Origin: Clostridia bacterium
GTDB lineage: Bacteria > Bacillota > Clostridia > Oscillospirales > RGIG8002
Reading direction: 5' to 3'
Assembly (NCBI GenBank): GCA_017438525.1
Contig: JAFRVI010000051.1
Span: 1 to 42,096, forward strand
Length of the DNA: 42,096 bases
The position numbers and the translations under genes were made by a program. The notes below the pieces were generated by a model, which saw only the letters and a program-made list of their open reading frames with translations, was not told the DNA's origin and did no database searches. This document shows, one piece after another, positions 28,511 through 37,984 of this stretch (position 1 is its first letter; every line of letters starts with the position of its first letter).

Positions 28511-31405
28511 ATGAAAAAAACAATTCTCGGCAGACGTTTGCCGGCGCTTATTCTGGCTCTTGCGCTGGCGGTATCGTTTATCGGCGTACTGCCTGCCGCG
28601 GCGGAGACGGCGAGCTTCGACGGCTATATCTGTAACGGCGACTTCGAGACCGGAGAAGCCGGAGCGTGGAATATGGCGGGTACCTATTCGATCGTCGCCG
28701 GCGGACACGACGGCAGCGGCTACTGCGTCAGAGTCGCCGGAGCCGCGTATTCGAAGGCGTATCAGGACGTGACCGTCGAACCGAACACCGACTACCGTCT
28801 GTCCGGTTGGGTGAAACGCGAAGCGGGCGTCGGCGCGCATTACTTTTACGCGAAAGGCCTCAGCGGCGGCACGCTTGAAACGCTGAATAATACCAACCCG
28901 TGGCACAGATACGTGACGCCGGACTGGTACTGGTTCATATGGGATTTCAACAGCGGGGATAATACGCAGATCAACGTCCGCATAGAAATCGAAGACGCGG
29001 CGTCGGTATGCTTATACGACGATATAAACCTCCGCAAGCTGACGAACTCCGACAAGGCCGGCTATCTCACGAACGGCAACTTTGAAGCCGGCATCCCGAA
29101 CGGCTGGCAGCCGAGCGGAAACTCCTCCGTAGTCGCCGGCGGTTATAACAGCAGCTACGCTATGCGGGTCGACGGCCTCGTCAAGCAGTACATCCGCGTC
29201 GACTCAATGAGCGACTACCGCGTCACCGTAATGGCGAAGCGCGTCAGCGGCACGGGCAGCCACGAGATCCGCGTGCAGAAAGGCACGAACGTCTACGAGG
29301 CGATAAACGGCACGAGCGGCGTTTTCAGCAACGCGACGGACGGCTGGGAGGAACGCTCCTTCGAGTTCAACTCCGGCAAGACGACGCAGGTTGCGCTTTT
29401 CCTCGCGGCGCTCGACGCGGGAACTGTCTACCTTTACGACAACGTGACCGTGAAAAAGATAAACAACCCCGCTCCCGACTACTCCGGCGTCATGAAGGGC
29501 GACGTCGACCTTAACGGCGAGGTCAACGCCGCCGACCTTGAGCTTATCCGTGAGCTCGGCGGTACCGCCGAAGGCGCCGCCGCCTACGCCGCGGATATGA
29601 ACTGCGACGGCAGTATTACTCCCGACGATCTGCAAATGCTCGACGATTACCTCGCGATGGGGGACAACGCGATCATGGCGCTTTACCCGACGCGGGGCGA
29701 AACCGTCGCGCACGGCAACTGGCAGATAGACGAGCTGCTTCACGACTACTATCCCGGCAAGTCGGACGACTATTCCGGCATCTACTTCGGCATGGGAACT
29801 CACACCAACCAGTATGCGCGCGATCCGGTCACGCTGCGTTGGATAAGCAGTTCGGGAAAGAAGAGTTACACCGTTCTGCTTACTCACGAGGTCGATCCCG
29901 AGACCGGCGTGCCCGACTTCACTAACGCGAAATCGTACGTCGCCCGGGGCACCGAGCTGAGTATACAGAATCTGCTTGTCGATACGGACTACTACTGGAT
30001 GATAGAAGGGGGCGGGGAATATGCCGGCGGCGTATTCCATACCGCGAAGACCGTCCGCACCTTCTATATCGACGGAGTCACCAACAGCCGCGACCTCGGC
30101 GGATGGCCGACAGAGGACGGCCTTGCGAGAGTGAGATACGACGTTGCGTTCCGCAGCGCGCACTTCGATCACATAACCGGCGCGGGCAGAGCCGCTGTCG
30201 CGGATATCGGTCTGAAGACGGATATCGACCTGCGCGCCGACGGCGAAGGAGTCGTCGCCCCGCTCGGCGACGACGTGGCCTGGCTCCGCGCGGGTCCGGA
30301 CGGCACGGCGATGTACTACACGACCGGAGGCAACAGCATAAGCAACCTCAAGGGTTCGCACACCCAGGGCTCGCTCGCCGCGCTTCGCGTATTCACCAAC
30401 GCCGCGAATCTGCCGGCGTGCTTCCATTGCGCCTACGGCCGCGACCGCACCGGCACGGTAGGATTCCTGCTGCTCGGTATGCTCGGCGTTTCGTATTACG
30501 ATATAGTGAAGGATTATGAAATGACCTTCCTTTCATATGTGGGCGAGCAGAATCAGACGATAAGAGCCGATGAATCGGCCACAAAAACGCTGGACTGGAT
30601 AATGGAAACCTATCCCGCGGATTCCCTCAAGGAATCTACGGAGAAGTACCTTCTCGCCGCAGGTCTCAAGGCGGACGAGATAACGGCGATACGCAAGAAC
30701 CTGCTTGAAGCGGCGGACGGCTCGCCGCTCAAGGCGGACTCGATAGAAGTCACGACGCTGCCTCGCAAGCTTTCCTTCCTCGAGGGCAAGACGAAGCTCA
30801 ACGTCATCGGCGGCAAGATAACCGTGCGTTACAACGTCGGCGTCACCGAGGAAATATGGATGGATAAGTCCATGGTCAGCGGCTTTGATAATACGATCGT
30901 CGGGCCTCAGACGCTGACGGTTGAGTATATGGGAGCGACGACTACCTACGAGGTCGAAATAACGCCTAAGAGCGTGATTCGGATAGAGATAACGTCCCTG
31001 CCTGAGAAGCGCGAATACGCCGCGGGTGAGGAGTTCGACCCGGCCGGTCTGGAGGTCACGGCGTATTACGACAACGATACGCAGGAAGTGCTTTCCGCCG
31101 ACGCTTATGAGATATCCGGCTATGAATCGGCGGCAGGCGAACACACGATAACGGTTACCGTGGGAGAGTTTACCGATAACTTTACCGTGACCGTAATAAG
31201 CGGAGCGATGCGCTACGACTTCGACGGCGACGGCGAGATCACCGTCGCGGACGCGCTCGCGGCGCTGCGCATAGCCGCGAAGCTGGCGGAAGAAACGCCA
31301 GAAGCGATCGCGATAGGCGACGCGGACGGCGACGGGCATATCACCGTCGCGGACGCGCTTGCGATACTGCGCGTAGCCGCGGGTCTTTCGAAACTGACGT
31401 CCTGA
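28511..31405 (+). CDS. Secreted dockerin protein tyrosine-type phosphatase B (two CBM-like modules)
   Basis: 964 residues. Signal peptide cut after PAAA31. CBM-like modules start near N42 and N188. The second (GIPNGWQP, VKQYIRVDSMSDYRVT) is of a different subtype found elsewhere only in gene E. Internal dockerin from about 330 (GDVDLNGEVNAADLELIREL). Phosphatase domain about 515-740, with VTNSRDLGGWPTEDG and loop HCAYGRDRTG (H639, C640, R646). Big_3-like modules start near 744 and 823. C-terminal dockerin from about 903. The last Big_3 and dockerin are nearly identical at DNA level to those of gene A, as expected from recent duplication or gene conversion. AAAGGAG precedes the ATG. It is the only one of the five without an evident promoter of its own. 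Confidence 0.88.
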   Translation: MKKTILGRRLPALILALALAVSFIGVLPAAAETASFDGYICNGDFETGEAGAWNMAGTYSIVAGGHDGSGYCVRVAGAAYSKAYQDVTVEPNTDYRLSGWVKREAGVGAHYFYAKGLSGGTLETLNNTNPWHRYVTPDWYWFIWDFNSGDNTQINVRIEIEDAASVCLYDDINLRKLTNSDKAGYLTNGNFEAGIPNGWQPSGNSSVVAGGYNSSYAMRVDGLVKQYIRVDSMSDYRVTVMAKRVSGTGSHEIRVQKGTNVYEAINGTSGVFSNATDGWEERSFEFNSGKTTQVALFLAALDAGTVYLYDNVTVKKINNPAPDYSGVMKGDVDLNGEVNAADLELIRELGGTAEGAAAYAADMNCDGSITPDDLQMLDDYLAMGDNAIMALYPTRGETVAHGNWQIDELLHDYYPGKSDDYSGIYFGMGTHTNQYARDPVTLRWISSSGKKSYTVLLTHEVDPETGVPDFTNAKSYVARGTELSIQNLLVDTDYYWMIEGGGEYAGGVFHTAKTVRTFYIDGVTNSRDLGGWPTEDGLARVRYDVAFRSAHFDHITGAGRAAVADIGLKTDIDLRADGEGVVAPLGDDVAWLRAGPDGTAMYYTTGGNSISNLKGSHTQGSLAALRVFTNAANLPACFHCAYGRDRTGTVGFLLLGMLGVSYYDIVKDYEMTFLSYVGEQNQTIRADESATKTLDWIMETYPADSLKESTEKYLLAAGLKADEITAIRKNLLEAADGSPLKADSIEVTTLPRKLSFLEGKTKLNVIGGKITVRYNVGVTEEIWMDKSMVSGFDNTIVGPQTLTVEYMGATTTYEVEITPKSVIRIEITSLPEKREYAAGEEFDPAGLEVTAYYDNDTQEVLSADAYEISGYESAAGEHTITVTVGEFTDNFTVTVISGAMRYDFDGDGEITVADALAALRIAAKLAEETPEAIAIGDADGDGHITVADALAILRVAAGLSKLTS

Positions 31406-31435
31406 GTGAAAGATCTTTCGCCGATAGATGTATTT

Positions 31436-31471
31436 ATTGCGGTCCCTTCTTTTGAGGGGGCCGCAATTTTT
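31436..31471 (+). terminator. Rho-independent terminator after phosphatase B
   Basis: Stem ATTGCGGTCCC pairs with GGGGCCGCAAT (one G-T pair) around a TTCTTTTGAG-type loop, followed by TTTTT. Confidence 0.8.
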
Positions 31472-31518
31472 CGGCTGAATGCAAGAATAAAGTAGGCAAA
31501 AATCCTCATATTTACACC

Positions 31519-31547
31519 TTGACTGCAAGCGTGAAAAATGGTAAAAT
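31519..31547 (+). promoter_or_regulatory. Promoter of phosphatase C
   Basis: TTGACT at 31519-31524 and TAAAAT at 31542-31547 with a 17-base spacer, 59 bases before the start codon. Confidence 0.78.
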
Positions 31548-31606
31548 ATATTATGAAGATTTGCGCTGTGTTTATATGCGGCGCTGTTAAGGAAGGAGAA
31601 TGCACT

Positions 31607-34600
31607 ATGATGAAGAAAACGTTTATCGGCAGCCGCTTGCTCGCGGTAGTTCTGACGCTTGCGATGGTCCTTTCCTTCGCGGGAGTTCTCCCGCTGGGGA
31701 TCACCGCGTCCGCGGCGGACCCGAGCTTTGACGGCTACATCTACAACGGTGACTTTGAAACGGGCACGGCAAGTCCGTGGAAACTGAACAGCGGATCGTC
31801 TATCGTTACCGGCGGCCATAACGGCAGCGGATACGCCGTTCGCTTTCAATCTTCCAACGCGTGGTCGTACTTTTATCAGAAAGTCAACATTCAGCCCGAC
31901 ACCGATTACCGCGTGACCTTCTGGGTCAAACGCGTTGCCGGAACGAGTTCACACAATATTTACATCTACGATCCGAATGACACCAATAACATTCGCCCCG
32001 GTATAAACGGCACAAAGCAGTGGTTCAATTATACCAGTGATGAATGGGTGAAGCACGTTTTTGAGTTTAACAGCGGAACGCTGACAACTGTTGGTATTTA
32101 CTTTAAAAATTCAACAGCGGATGACGTCTTCCTTTATGACGACATAACTCTCAAGGCGCTGCCGAAACCCTCCTTCGACGGTTATATCTACAACGGCGAC
32201 TTTGAAACGGGCGACGCCGCGCCATGGACTCTTCCCGCCGCCGCTTCCATCGTTGCCGGCGGCCACGACGGCAGCGACTACTGCGCACGCCTTGCCGCAA
32301 GCGCACCTGATAAACAGTGGGAGCACATAAAGCAGGAGATCACCGTCGAGCCGAATACGGACTACCGTCTTTCCGGCTGGGTCAAGCGTGAAGCAGGGAC
32401 CGGTGCGCATTATCTCTACGCGCAGGGCCCCGGCAATGAAAAACTGTCTGTGCTCAACGACTGCCATCAGTGGTTCACGTATGCCAATCAGGAATGGACA
32501 CAGCACATATGGGAATTCAACAGCGGCGCGTTCAGCACGATAAAACTCTATATGATGATCGAGGATCCGGCGTCCGTCTTCCTCTATGACGACATAACGC
32601 TCGAGAAACTCGCGACTGCGAATACCGACGGCTATATCACCAACGGCGATTTCGAGACCGGCGTCGGCAGCGGCTGGGTGATCAACAGCGCCTCCGCCAT
32701 CATCGAGGGCGGCAGGAACGACAGCGACTACGCGCTGAAACTCGCCGGCTCCGCCGGTCAGAACGCCAGACAGGCGATCATCGTCGAAGGCATGACCGAT
32801 TTCCGCCTGACCGTTTACGCCAAGCGCCTTTCCGGTACCGGTGCGCACGCGATCTTCGCTCAGAAGGGCGATACGGTGCTCGAGCCGATAAACGGCACCG
32901 AAGGTATCGTCAACGGCGGAGACGAATGGACGGAATACGTCTATGAATTCAACAGCACCGCGGCGACACAGGTGACGATATTCCTTCAGGTAACCGATCC
33001 CGGAACCGTCTTCCTCTATGACGACGTGAAGCTCGAAAAGCTCACCGGTCCGGATTACAGCGACGTGCTCAAGGGCGACGTCGACCTCGACGGCGAGCTG
33101 ACGAATGAGGACGCCACGCTCATCGAGCAGCACATCGCGGGCGAAACGACGCTCGAAGACGCCGCCGCCTACGCCGCCGATATGGATTGCGACGGCGAGA
33201 TAACCGAGACAGACCTTGCGATGCTGCGCAGCTTTATCAGCGGCGAAGCTTCCGCCGTACCGCTCTATCCGATAAACGGCGAGACCGTCGCTAAGGGCTC
33301 GTGGCAGATCGAAGAGCTCCTCGTTGATTATACTCCCGGCAAGTCGGACAGCTACTCCGGCCTCGGCTCGCGCAAGGATCAGTATATGCGCGATCCGGTC
33401 GTCCTGCGCTGGAAGGCGAACGAGGGCGGCGCACGCAGCTACAACGTTCTGGTCGCCGATAACTACAAGCTCGAGAACGCCAAGAGATACCTCATCCAGA
33501 CCGACGGCTCTTCCGAAAAGACCCTTTCGATACAGAATCTGATGGTAGACACCGATTATTACTGGGCGATCGACCTCAACGGTAAGCGCTCCGAAGTCGG
33601 CACCTTCCACACCGCCAAGACGGTCCGCACCTTCTGGATCGAGGGCGTTTCCAACACCCGCGATCTCGGCGGCTGGCTGACCGAAGACGGACTTTACAGA
33701 GTCAAGTATAACGTCGCGTTCCGCGGCGCGAAGTTCGACGACGTGACAGAAGAAGGCAAGCAGGCGATAACCGACCTCGGCATAAAGACCGACGTTGACC
33801 TGCGCACCCATAACGAGGGCGTCCAGGCGCCGCTCGCCGATATCGGAGTCGAATGGTTCCTTGCCGGTCACAACGGCGCGGCGATGTATTATTCCACCGA
33901 AGCCAGCACGATCAGCGATCTGACGAGCTCCTACGTCGCGGGCACAATCAACGCTGTCCGCGTTTACGCCGATTCGACCAAGTTCCCGGCGTATTTCCAC
34001 TGCAGCTACGGCCGCGACCGTACCGGCACGCTCGGCCTTATGCTGCTCGGTCTGCTCGGCGTCGGCAGGAACGACATCCTCGCCGATTACGAGATGACCT
34101 TCCTTTCCGAGTGGGGTGGCGGCAACCTCAGCGCCAGCGGCCACACCAGACTGCTTATCAATACGATGGACTGGCTGCAGGAGACATACGCTCCCGAAGG
34201 AACGCTCAAGGAAGCGGTCGAGGGCTATCTGCTCGCCGCGGGCCTTACTGCCGACGAGATCTCCGCGATCCGCGCCAATATGCTCGAGCGCGTCGGCGAG
34301 GAGCCGGAAGCGACCGGCATCGAGGTCACCATGCTTCCGGACAAAACCTCTTATCTCGAGGGCAAGGATGAGTTCGACGTTACCGGCGCAAAGCTGACCG
34401 TATATTACGACGACGATTCCTTCGAAGAGATTGACATCACCGCGGACATGGTCAGCGGCTTCGACAACACCGTCGTCGGTCCTCAGACACTGACGGTCAC
34501 TTACGGCGAGTTCACCGCGACCTTTGAGATCGAGATAACCGCGAAATCGCTCACCCGCATAGACATCACCGGCCTGCCGGATACGCTCGACTATATCGAG

Positions 34601-35224
34601 GGCGAGGAGTTCGATCCCGCCGGACTTGAGATCACGGCGTATTACGATAACGAAACGAGCGAAGTGCTCGCCGCAGACGCGTATACGCTCGAGGGCTTTG
34701 AATCCACCGTCGGCGAGCACGTTATAACAGTCTCCTACGGCGGAAAGACCACCGCGTTTACGGTGAACGTTGCCGCAAAGACGCTCGAAAGCATCAAGGT
34801 TACCGCGTTCCCGAACAAGCTCGAATACGTTGAGGGTGAGGAGTTCGACGCGACCGGGATCGAAGTGACGGCGTACTATGACAATAAAACGAGCGAAGTG
34901 CTCGCCGCAGACGCGTACACGCTCGAGGGCTTTGAATCCACGGTGGGCGAGCACGTCATCACCGTTACGTACGGAGAAAAAACGGACGCCTTCACCGTGA
35001 CGGTCATTAAGAAAGCCATCCCCGGCGACATCGACGGCGACGGAGAAATAAGCGTAAGCGACGCGCTTATGGCGCTTCGCGTCGCGGCGAAGCTCGCGAC
35101 GTTTGAGGATGAGGCGCTGTTCGCACTTGCGGACGTTGACCACGATGGTGAGATCACCGTTTCCGATGTGCTGCGCATTCTCCGCGTTGCCGCAAAGCTG
35201 GCTGATCCGAGCACTCTCGCGTAA
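31607..35224 (+). CDS. Secreted dockerin protein tyrosine-type phosphatase C (three CBM-like, three Ig-like modules)
   Basis: 1205 residues, the longest of the set. The start at 31607 follows GGAAGGAG by 8 bases; an upstream in-frame ATG at 31538 overlaps the promoter and is rejected. Signal peptide ends near A36 (ITASA). CBM-like modules start near N47, N196 and N346. Internal dockerin from 490 (GDVDLDGELTNED). Phosphatase domain about 673-900, with VSNTRDLGGWLTEDG and loop HCSYGRDRTG (H798, C799, R805). Three Big_3-like modules begin near 903, 981 and 1059. The last two are near copies (EGEEFDPAGLEITAYYDN and EGEEFDATGIEVTAYYDN), so one arose by internal duplication. C-terminal dockerin from 1140 (DIDGDGEISVSDALMALR). 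The Ig-like stalk length is the main variable between paralogues. Confidence 0.88.
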   Translation: MMKKTFIGSRLLAVVLTLAMVLSFAGVLPLGITASAADPSFDGYIYNGDFETGTASPWKLNSGSSIVTGGHNGSGYAVRFQSSNAWSYFYQKVNIQPDTDYRVTFWVKRVAGTSSHNIYIYDPNDTNNIRPGINGTKQWFNYTSDEWVKHVFEFNSGTLTTVGIYFKNSTADDVFLYDDITLKALPKPSFDGYIYNGDFETGDAAPWTLPAAASIVAGGHDGSDYCARLAASAPDKQWEHIKQEITVEPNTDYRLSGWVKREAGTGAHYLYAQGPGNEKLSVLNDCHQWFTYANQEWTQHIWEFNSGAFSTIKLYMMIEDPASVFLYDDITLEKLATANTDGYITNGDFETGVGSGWVINSASAIIEGGRNDSDYALKLAGSAGQNARQAIIVEGMTDFRLTVYAKRLSGTGAHAIFAQKGDTVLEPINGTEGIVNGGDEWTEYVYEFNSTAATQVTIFLQVTDPGTVFLYDDVKLEKLTGPDYSDVLKGDVDLDGELTNEDATLIEQHIAGETTLEDAAAYAADMDCDGEITETDLAMLRSFISGEASAVPLYPINGETVAKGSWQIEELLVDYTPGKSDSYSGLGSRKDQYMRDPVVLRWKANEGGARSYNVLVADNYKLENAKRYLIQTDGSSEKTLSIQNLMVDTDYYWAIDLNGKRSEVGTFHTAKTVRTFWIEGVSNTRDLGGWLTEDGLYRVKYNVAFRGAKFDDVTEEGKQAITDLGIKTDVDLRTHNEGVQAPLADIGVEWFLAGHNGAAMYYSTEASTISDLTSSYVAGTINAVRVYADSTKFPAYFHCSYGRDRTGTLGLMLLGLLGVGRNDILADYEMTFLSEWGGGNLSASGHTRLLINTMDWLQETYAPEGTLKEAVEGYLLAAGLTADEISAIRANMLERVGEEPEATGIEVTMLPDKTSYLEGKDEFDVTGAKLTVYYDDDSFEEIDITADMVSGFDNTVVGPQTLTVTYGEFTATFEIEITAKSLTRIDITGLPDTLDYIEGEEFDPAGLEITAYYDNETSEVLAADAYTLEGFESTVGEHVITVSYGGKTTAFTVNVAAKTLESIKVTAFPNKLEYVEGEEFDATGIEVTAYYDNKTSEVLAADAYTLEGFESTVGEHVITVTYGEKTDAFTVTVIKKAIPGDIDGDGEISVSDALMALRVAAKLATFEDEALFALADVDHDGEITVSDVLRILRVAAKLADPSTLA

Positions 35225-35265
35225 TACGAACACGGGCTGTCATTTTCGCCTGAATAATGGGTTTT

Positions 35266-35302
35266 CGGCAGCTCCCTTTTTAAAAGGGAGCTGCCGTTTT
35301 TT
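35266..35302 (+). terminator. Very strong terminator after phosphatase C
   Basis: A perfect 15-bp inverted repeat (CGGCAGCTCCCTTTT and its complement, one central base) followed by TTTTTT. Because the inner part is A/T symmetric it could also stop transcription from the other strand. Confidence 0.9.
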
Positions 35303-35342
35303 GCCGTAATTACTCAATAACAAGGGCAGCCGTTTTTCCTTA

Positions 35343-35371
35343 TTGATTTATCGGTCGTGAAATGTTATAAT
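35343..35371 (+). promoter_or_regulatory. Promoter of phosphatase D, with conserved leader
   Basis: TTGATT at 35343-35348 and TATAAT at 35366-35371 with a 17-base spacer. Sequence, spacing and the following leader, including a CCGCGTC/GACGCGG hairpin at 35392-35408, match those of gene E. Confidence 0.82.
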
Positions 35372-35425
35372 CATAATATAATGATCTCGCGCCGCGTCAA
35401 TGACGCGGGGGAAGGAACATTGAAT

Positions 35426-37849
35426 ATGAAAAAGGCATTCATCGGAGGCCGCGTTCTTGCGGTCATTCTCACGCTTGCGGTGGTTATCACCTGCGCGGGA
35501 GTTGTTCCGCCCGCGCTGACCGCGTCCGCCGCGAACGCGAGCTTCGACGGCTTCATCTACAACGGCGACTTCGAGACGGGCGCCGCGAGCGGATGGACAC
35601 TCGGCAAATCCGCGACGATCGTCGCCGGAGGCCATGACGGCAGCGCCTACGCGCTGCGCTTTGCCGGAACCGCCTGGGCGAACTGCAACCAGACGATAAC
35701 CGTAAAGGCGAACACCGCCTACCGCATCTCCGGATGGGTAAAGCGCGTCGCCGGCACCGGCGCCCACCACTTTTACGCTCAGAGCACGAGCGGCCAGAAC
35801 TGCGAAAAGATTAACGGCACGCAGACCTGGTTCGCTTACACCGGCGACATCTGGATTCAGCACGTGCTGGATTTCAACAGCGGCGCGAATACTACGCTGA
35901 AGTTTTATATCAGCATCGAGGATCCCGAATCGGTCTTCCTCTATGACGATGTGCAGATATACGAGCTCGGCCCCGACAGCGGCGAAGGCCGCATCAGCAA
36001 CGGTGATTTCGAGCTCGGCGCCGCCGGCGGCTGGATGATCAACGGCGCCTCGACCTTCTATCCCGGCGGCAGGAACGGGAGCGATTATTCCGTCAGACTG
36101 CTCGGCGATCCGGGCGTCGCCTTAAGGCAGTTCGTCCGCGTCAAAGGTATGACCGACTACCGTCTTACCGTCTGCGCCAAGCGCTCAAGAGGCAGCGGCA
36201 GGAATCAGGTTTCCGTCCGCAGGGGCGACACGGTCATCGGGTTCGCGAACGGCGCAGACGGAATAATCGACGAGACCGAGCGCGAATGGTTCGAGCACGT
36301 TTACGAATTCAACAGCGGTCCCGCCACTCAGATAACCGTTTTTCTGCAGATACTTGACAGCGGCGCGAGCTTCTATTACGACGATATTTCTCTTGAAGAG
36401 ATCACCGGTCCCGACTACAGCGGAGTAATCAAGGGCGACGCCGACCTTGACGGCGTACTCGGCGAAAACGACGCCGCGCTGCTCCGTCGGCACCTCGCGG
36501 GCGAAACCGCGCTGGAAGGCGAAGCCGCTTACGCCGCTGACATGGACTACGACGGCAGCGTGACCGCGGAAGACCTCGCACTTCTCGAGCTCGCGCTGAA
36601 TCCCGAGAACACGGCTGCGATACCGCTCTATCCGATAAGAGGGGAGACCGTGGCGCGCGGTTCATGGCAGGTGGAAGAACTTTTTGCCGACGATTACGAG
36701 CCGGGCAAGTCTGACTCGTATTCCAACATCGCCGCGCGCAACGACCAGTACATGCGCGACGCGGTTGTCCTGCGCTGGATGTCCGCGATTCCGCAGCGCA
36801 GTTATACCGTTCTGCTCGCTGATAACCGTGAGCTGAAAAACGCAAAGAAGTACGTCGTTCAGGAGGAGTCGCTCTCGATACAGAACCTGCTCGTCGATAC
36901 CGATTACTATTGGGCGGTTAAAACCTCCGGAGTGCGCTCCGCCGTCGGAACCTTCCATACGGCTAAGACCGTGCGCACCTTCCGGATCGACGGCGTTTCC
37001 AACACCCGCGACATCGGCGGCTGGCTGACCGAAGACGGACTTTACAGAGTCAAGTATAACGTTGCCTTCCGCGGCGCGAAATTCGACGACGTGACACAAG
37101 AAGGCAAGCAGGCGATACTCGACCTCGGTCTGAAGACGGACGTCGACCTGCGCACCGACGGCGAGGGCACCGCCGCTCCGCTCGGCAATCTCGCCGAGTG
37201 GTACCACGTCGGCCCGAACGGAGCCGCGATGTATTACACCGACAGATCAAGCTCGATTTCCAACCTCACGGGCGGACACGTCAGAGGCACTCTCAACGCC
37301 ATACGGGTTTTTGCGGACACGAGCAAGTTCCCGGCGTATTTCCACTGCAGCTACGGCCGCGACCGCACCGGTACGCTGGCGTTCCTGCTGCTCGGTATGC
37401 TCGGCGTTTCCAAGCTTGATATACAGAGGGATTACGAAATGACCTTCCTTTCGCAGTTCGGCGGAGGTGGAGGCAGCGCGGCCGCCGCGTTGGCGTCGCT
37501 CAATAAGACGATAGACTGGGTGACGGCGAATTACGCCGTCGGCGGCACGCTGAAGGAGTCCTGCGAAGCGTACCTGCGCGCGGCGGGACTGACCGCCGCT
37601 GAAATCGAGGCCGTACGCGCGAATCTGCTCGAGCCGGTCGGCGGCGAAGAAACGCTTGCCGGTGATATCGACGGCGACGGCGAGGTCACGGTCGCGGACG
37701 CGCTCGCGGCGCTCCGCGTGGCGGTAGGACTTGCGCAGATCGGCGAAGAATCCTTCGCCGCCGCGGACCTCGACGCCGACGGCGCGATAACGGTATCGGA
37801 TGCGCTCCGCATACTTCGCACCGCGGCAGGCATTGCGGCGGGAGTTTAA
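35426..37849 (+). CDS. Secreted dockerin protein tyrosine-type phosphatase D (short form, no Ig-like stalk)
   Basis: 807 residues from the ATG at 35426, which follows GGGGGAAGGA; the open frame to 35357 overlaps the promoter. Signal peptide ends near LTASA35. Only two CBM-like modules, near N46 and N192. Internal dockerin from about 337 (GDADLDGVLGENDAALLRRH). Phosphatase domain about 516-740, with VSNTRDIGGWLTEDG and loop HCSYGRDRTG (H640, C641, R647). No Big_3 module: the phosphatase runs straight into the C-terminal dockerin at 746 (DIDGDGEVTVADALAALRVA, then DLDADGAITVSDALRILR). This minimal form shows that the Ig-like stalk is dispensable while CBM, phosphatase and both dockerin-type parts are kept. 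Confidence 0.88.
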   Translation: MKKAFIGGRVLAVILTLAVVITCAGVVPPALTASAANASFDGFIYNGDFETGAASGWTLGKSATIVAGGHDGSAYALRFAGTAWANCNQTITVKANTAYRISGWVKRVAGTGAHHFYAQSTSGQNCEKINGTQTWFAYTGDIWIQHVLDFNSGANTTLKFYISIEDPESVFLYDDVQIYELGPDSGEGRISNGDFELGAAGGWMINGASTFYPGGRNGSDYSVRLLGDPGVALRQFVRVKGMTDYRLTVCAKRSRGSGRNQVSVRRGDTVIGFANGADGIIDETEREWFEHVYEFNSGPATQITVFLQILDSGASFYYDDISLEEITGPDYSGVIKGDADLDGVLGENDAALLRRHLAGETALEGEAAYAADMDYDGSVTAEDLALLELALNPENTAAIPLYPIRGETVARGSWQVEELFADDYEPGKSDSYSNIAARNDQYMRDAVVLRWMSAIPQRSYTVLLADNRELKNAKKYVVQEESLSIQNLLVDTDYYWAVKTSGVRSAVGTFHTAKTVRTFRIDGVSNTRDIGGWLTEDGLYRVKYNVAFRGAKFDDVTQEGKQAILDLGLKTDVDLRTDGEGTAAPLGNLAEWYHVGPNGAAMYYTDRSSSISNLTGGHVRGTLNAIRVFADTSKFPAYFHCSYGRDRTGTLAFLLLGMLGVSKLDIQRDYEMTFLSQFGGGGGSAAAALASLNKTIDWVTANYAVGGTLKESCEAYLRAAGLTAAEIEAVRANLLEPVGGEETLAGDIDGDGEVTVADALAALRVAVGLAQIGEESFAAADLDADGAITVSDALRILRTAAGIAAGV

Positions 37850-37863
37850 CTGAAAAGCGGACT

Positions 37864-37898
37864 TCGCGGCGCCTCATTTTGAGGGCGCCGCGTTTTTT
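37864..37898 (+). terminator. Rho-independent terminator after phosphatase D
   Basis: A GC-rich stem (CGCGGCGCCTCA pairing with TGAGGGCGCCGCG, one bulged base) followed by TTTTTT. It ends 5 bases before the promoter of gene E. Confidence 0.85.
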
Positions 37899-37902
37899 GC
37901 GC

Positions 37903-37931
37903 TTGATTTATTCGCGTTGAAATGCTATAAT
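37903..37931 (+). promoter_or_regulatory. Promoter of phosphatase E, near copy of the D promoter
   Basis: TTGATT at 37903-37908 and TATAAT at 37926-37931, 17-base spacer. The spacer and downstream leader are almost the same as in gene D. Confidence 0.82.
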
Positions 37932-37951
37932 CAAATCATCAAATAATCTCG

Positions 37952-37969
37952 CGCCGCGTCGACGCGGCG
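37952..37969 (+). promoter_or_regulatory. Leader hairpin shared by phosphatases D and E
   Basis: CGCCGCGTCGACGCGGCG is an 18-bp perfect palindrome in the 5' untranslated leader, just before the ribosome site. The corresponding stem in gene D is at 35392-35408 with a three-base loop. It may stabilise the mRNA or bind a regulator. Confidence 0.5.
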
Positions 37970-37984
37970 GAAAGGGCGTTGAAT

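Noticed and set aside
32111..35233. Long minus-strand open frame of 1040 codons opposite phosphatase C
   Set aside because: It mirrors the plus-strand gene in a GC-rich region, has no ribosome site, and its product is low-complexity and rich in Val, Arg and Asp. The plus-strand product has signal peptide, CBM, phosphatase and dockerin motifs.
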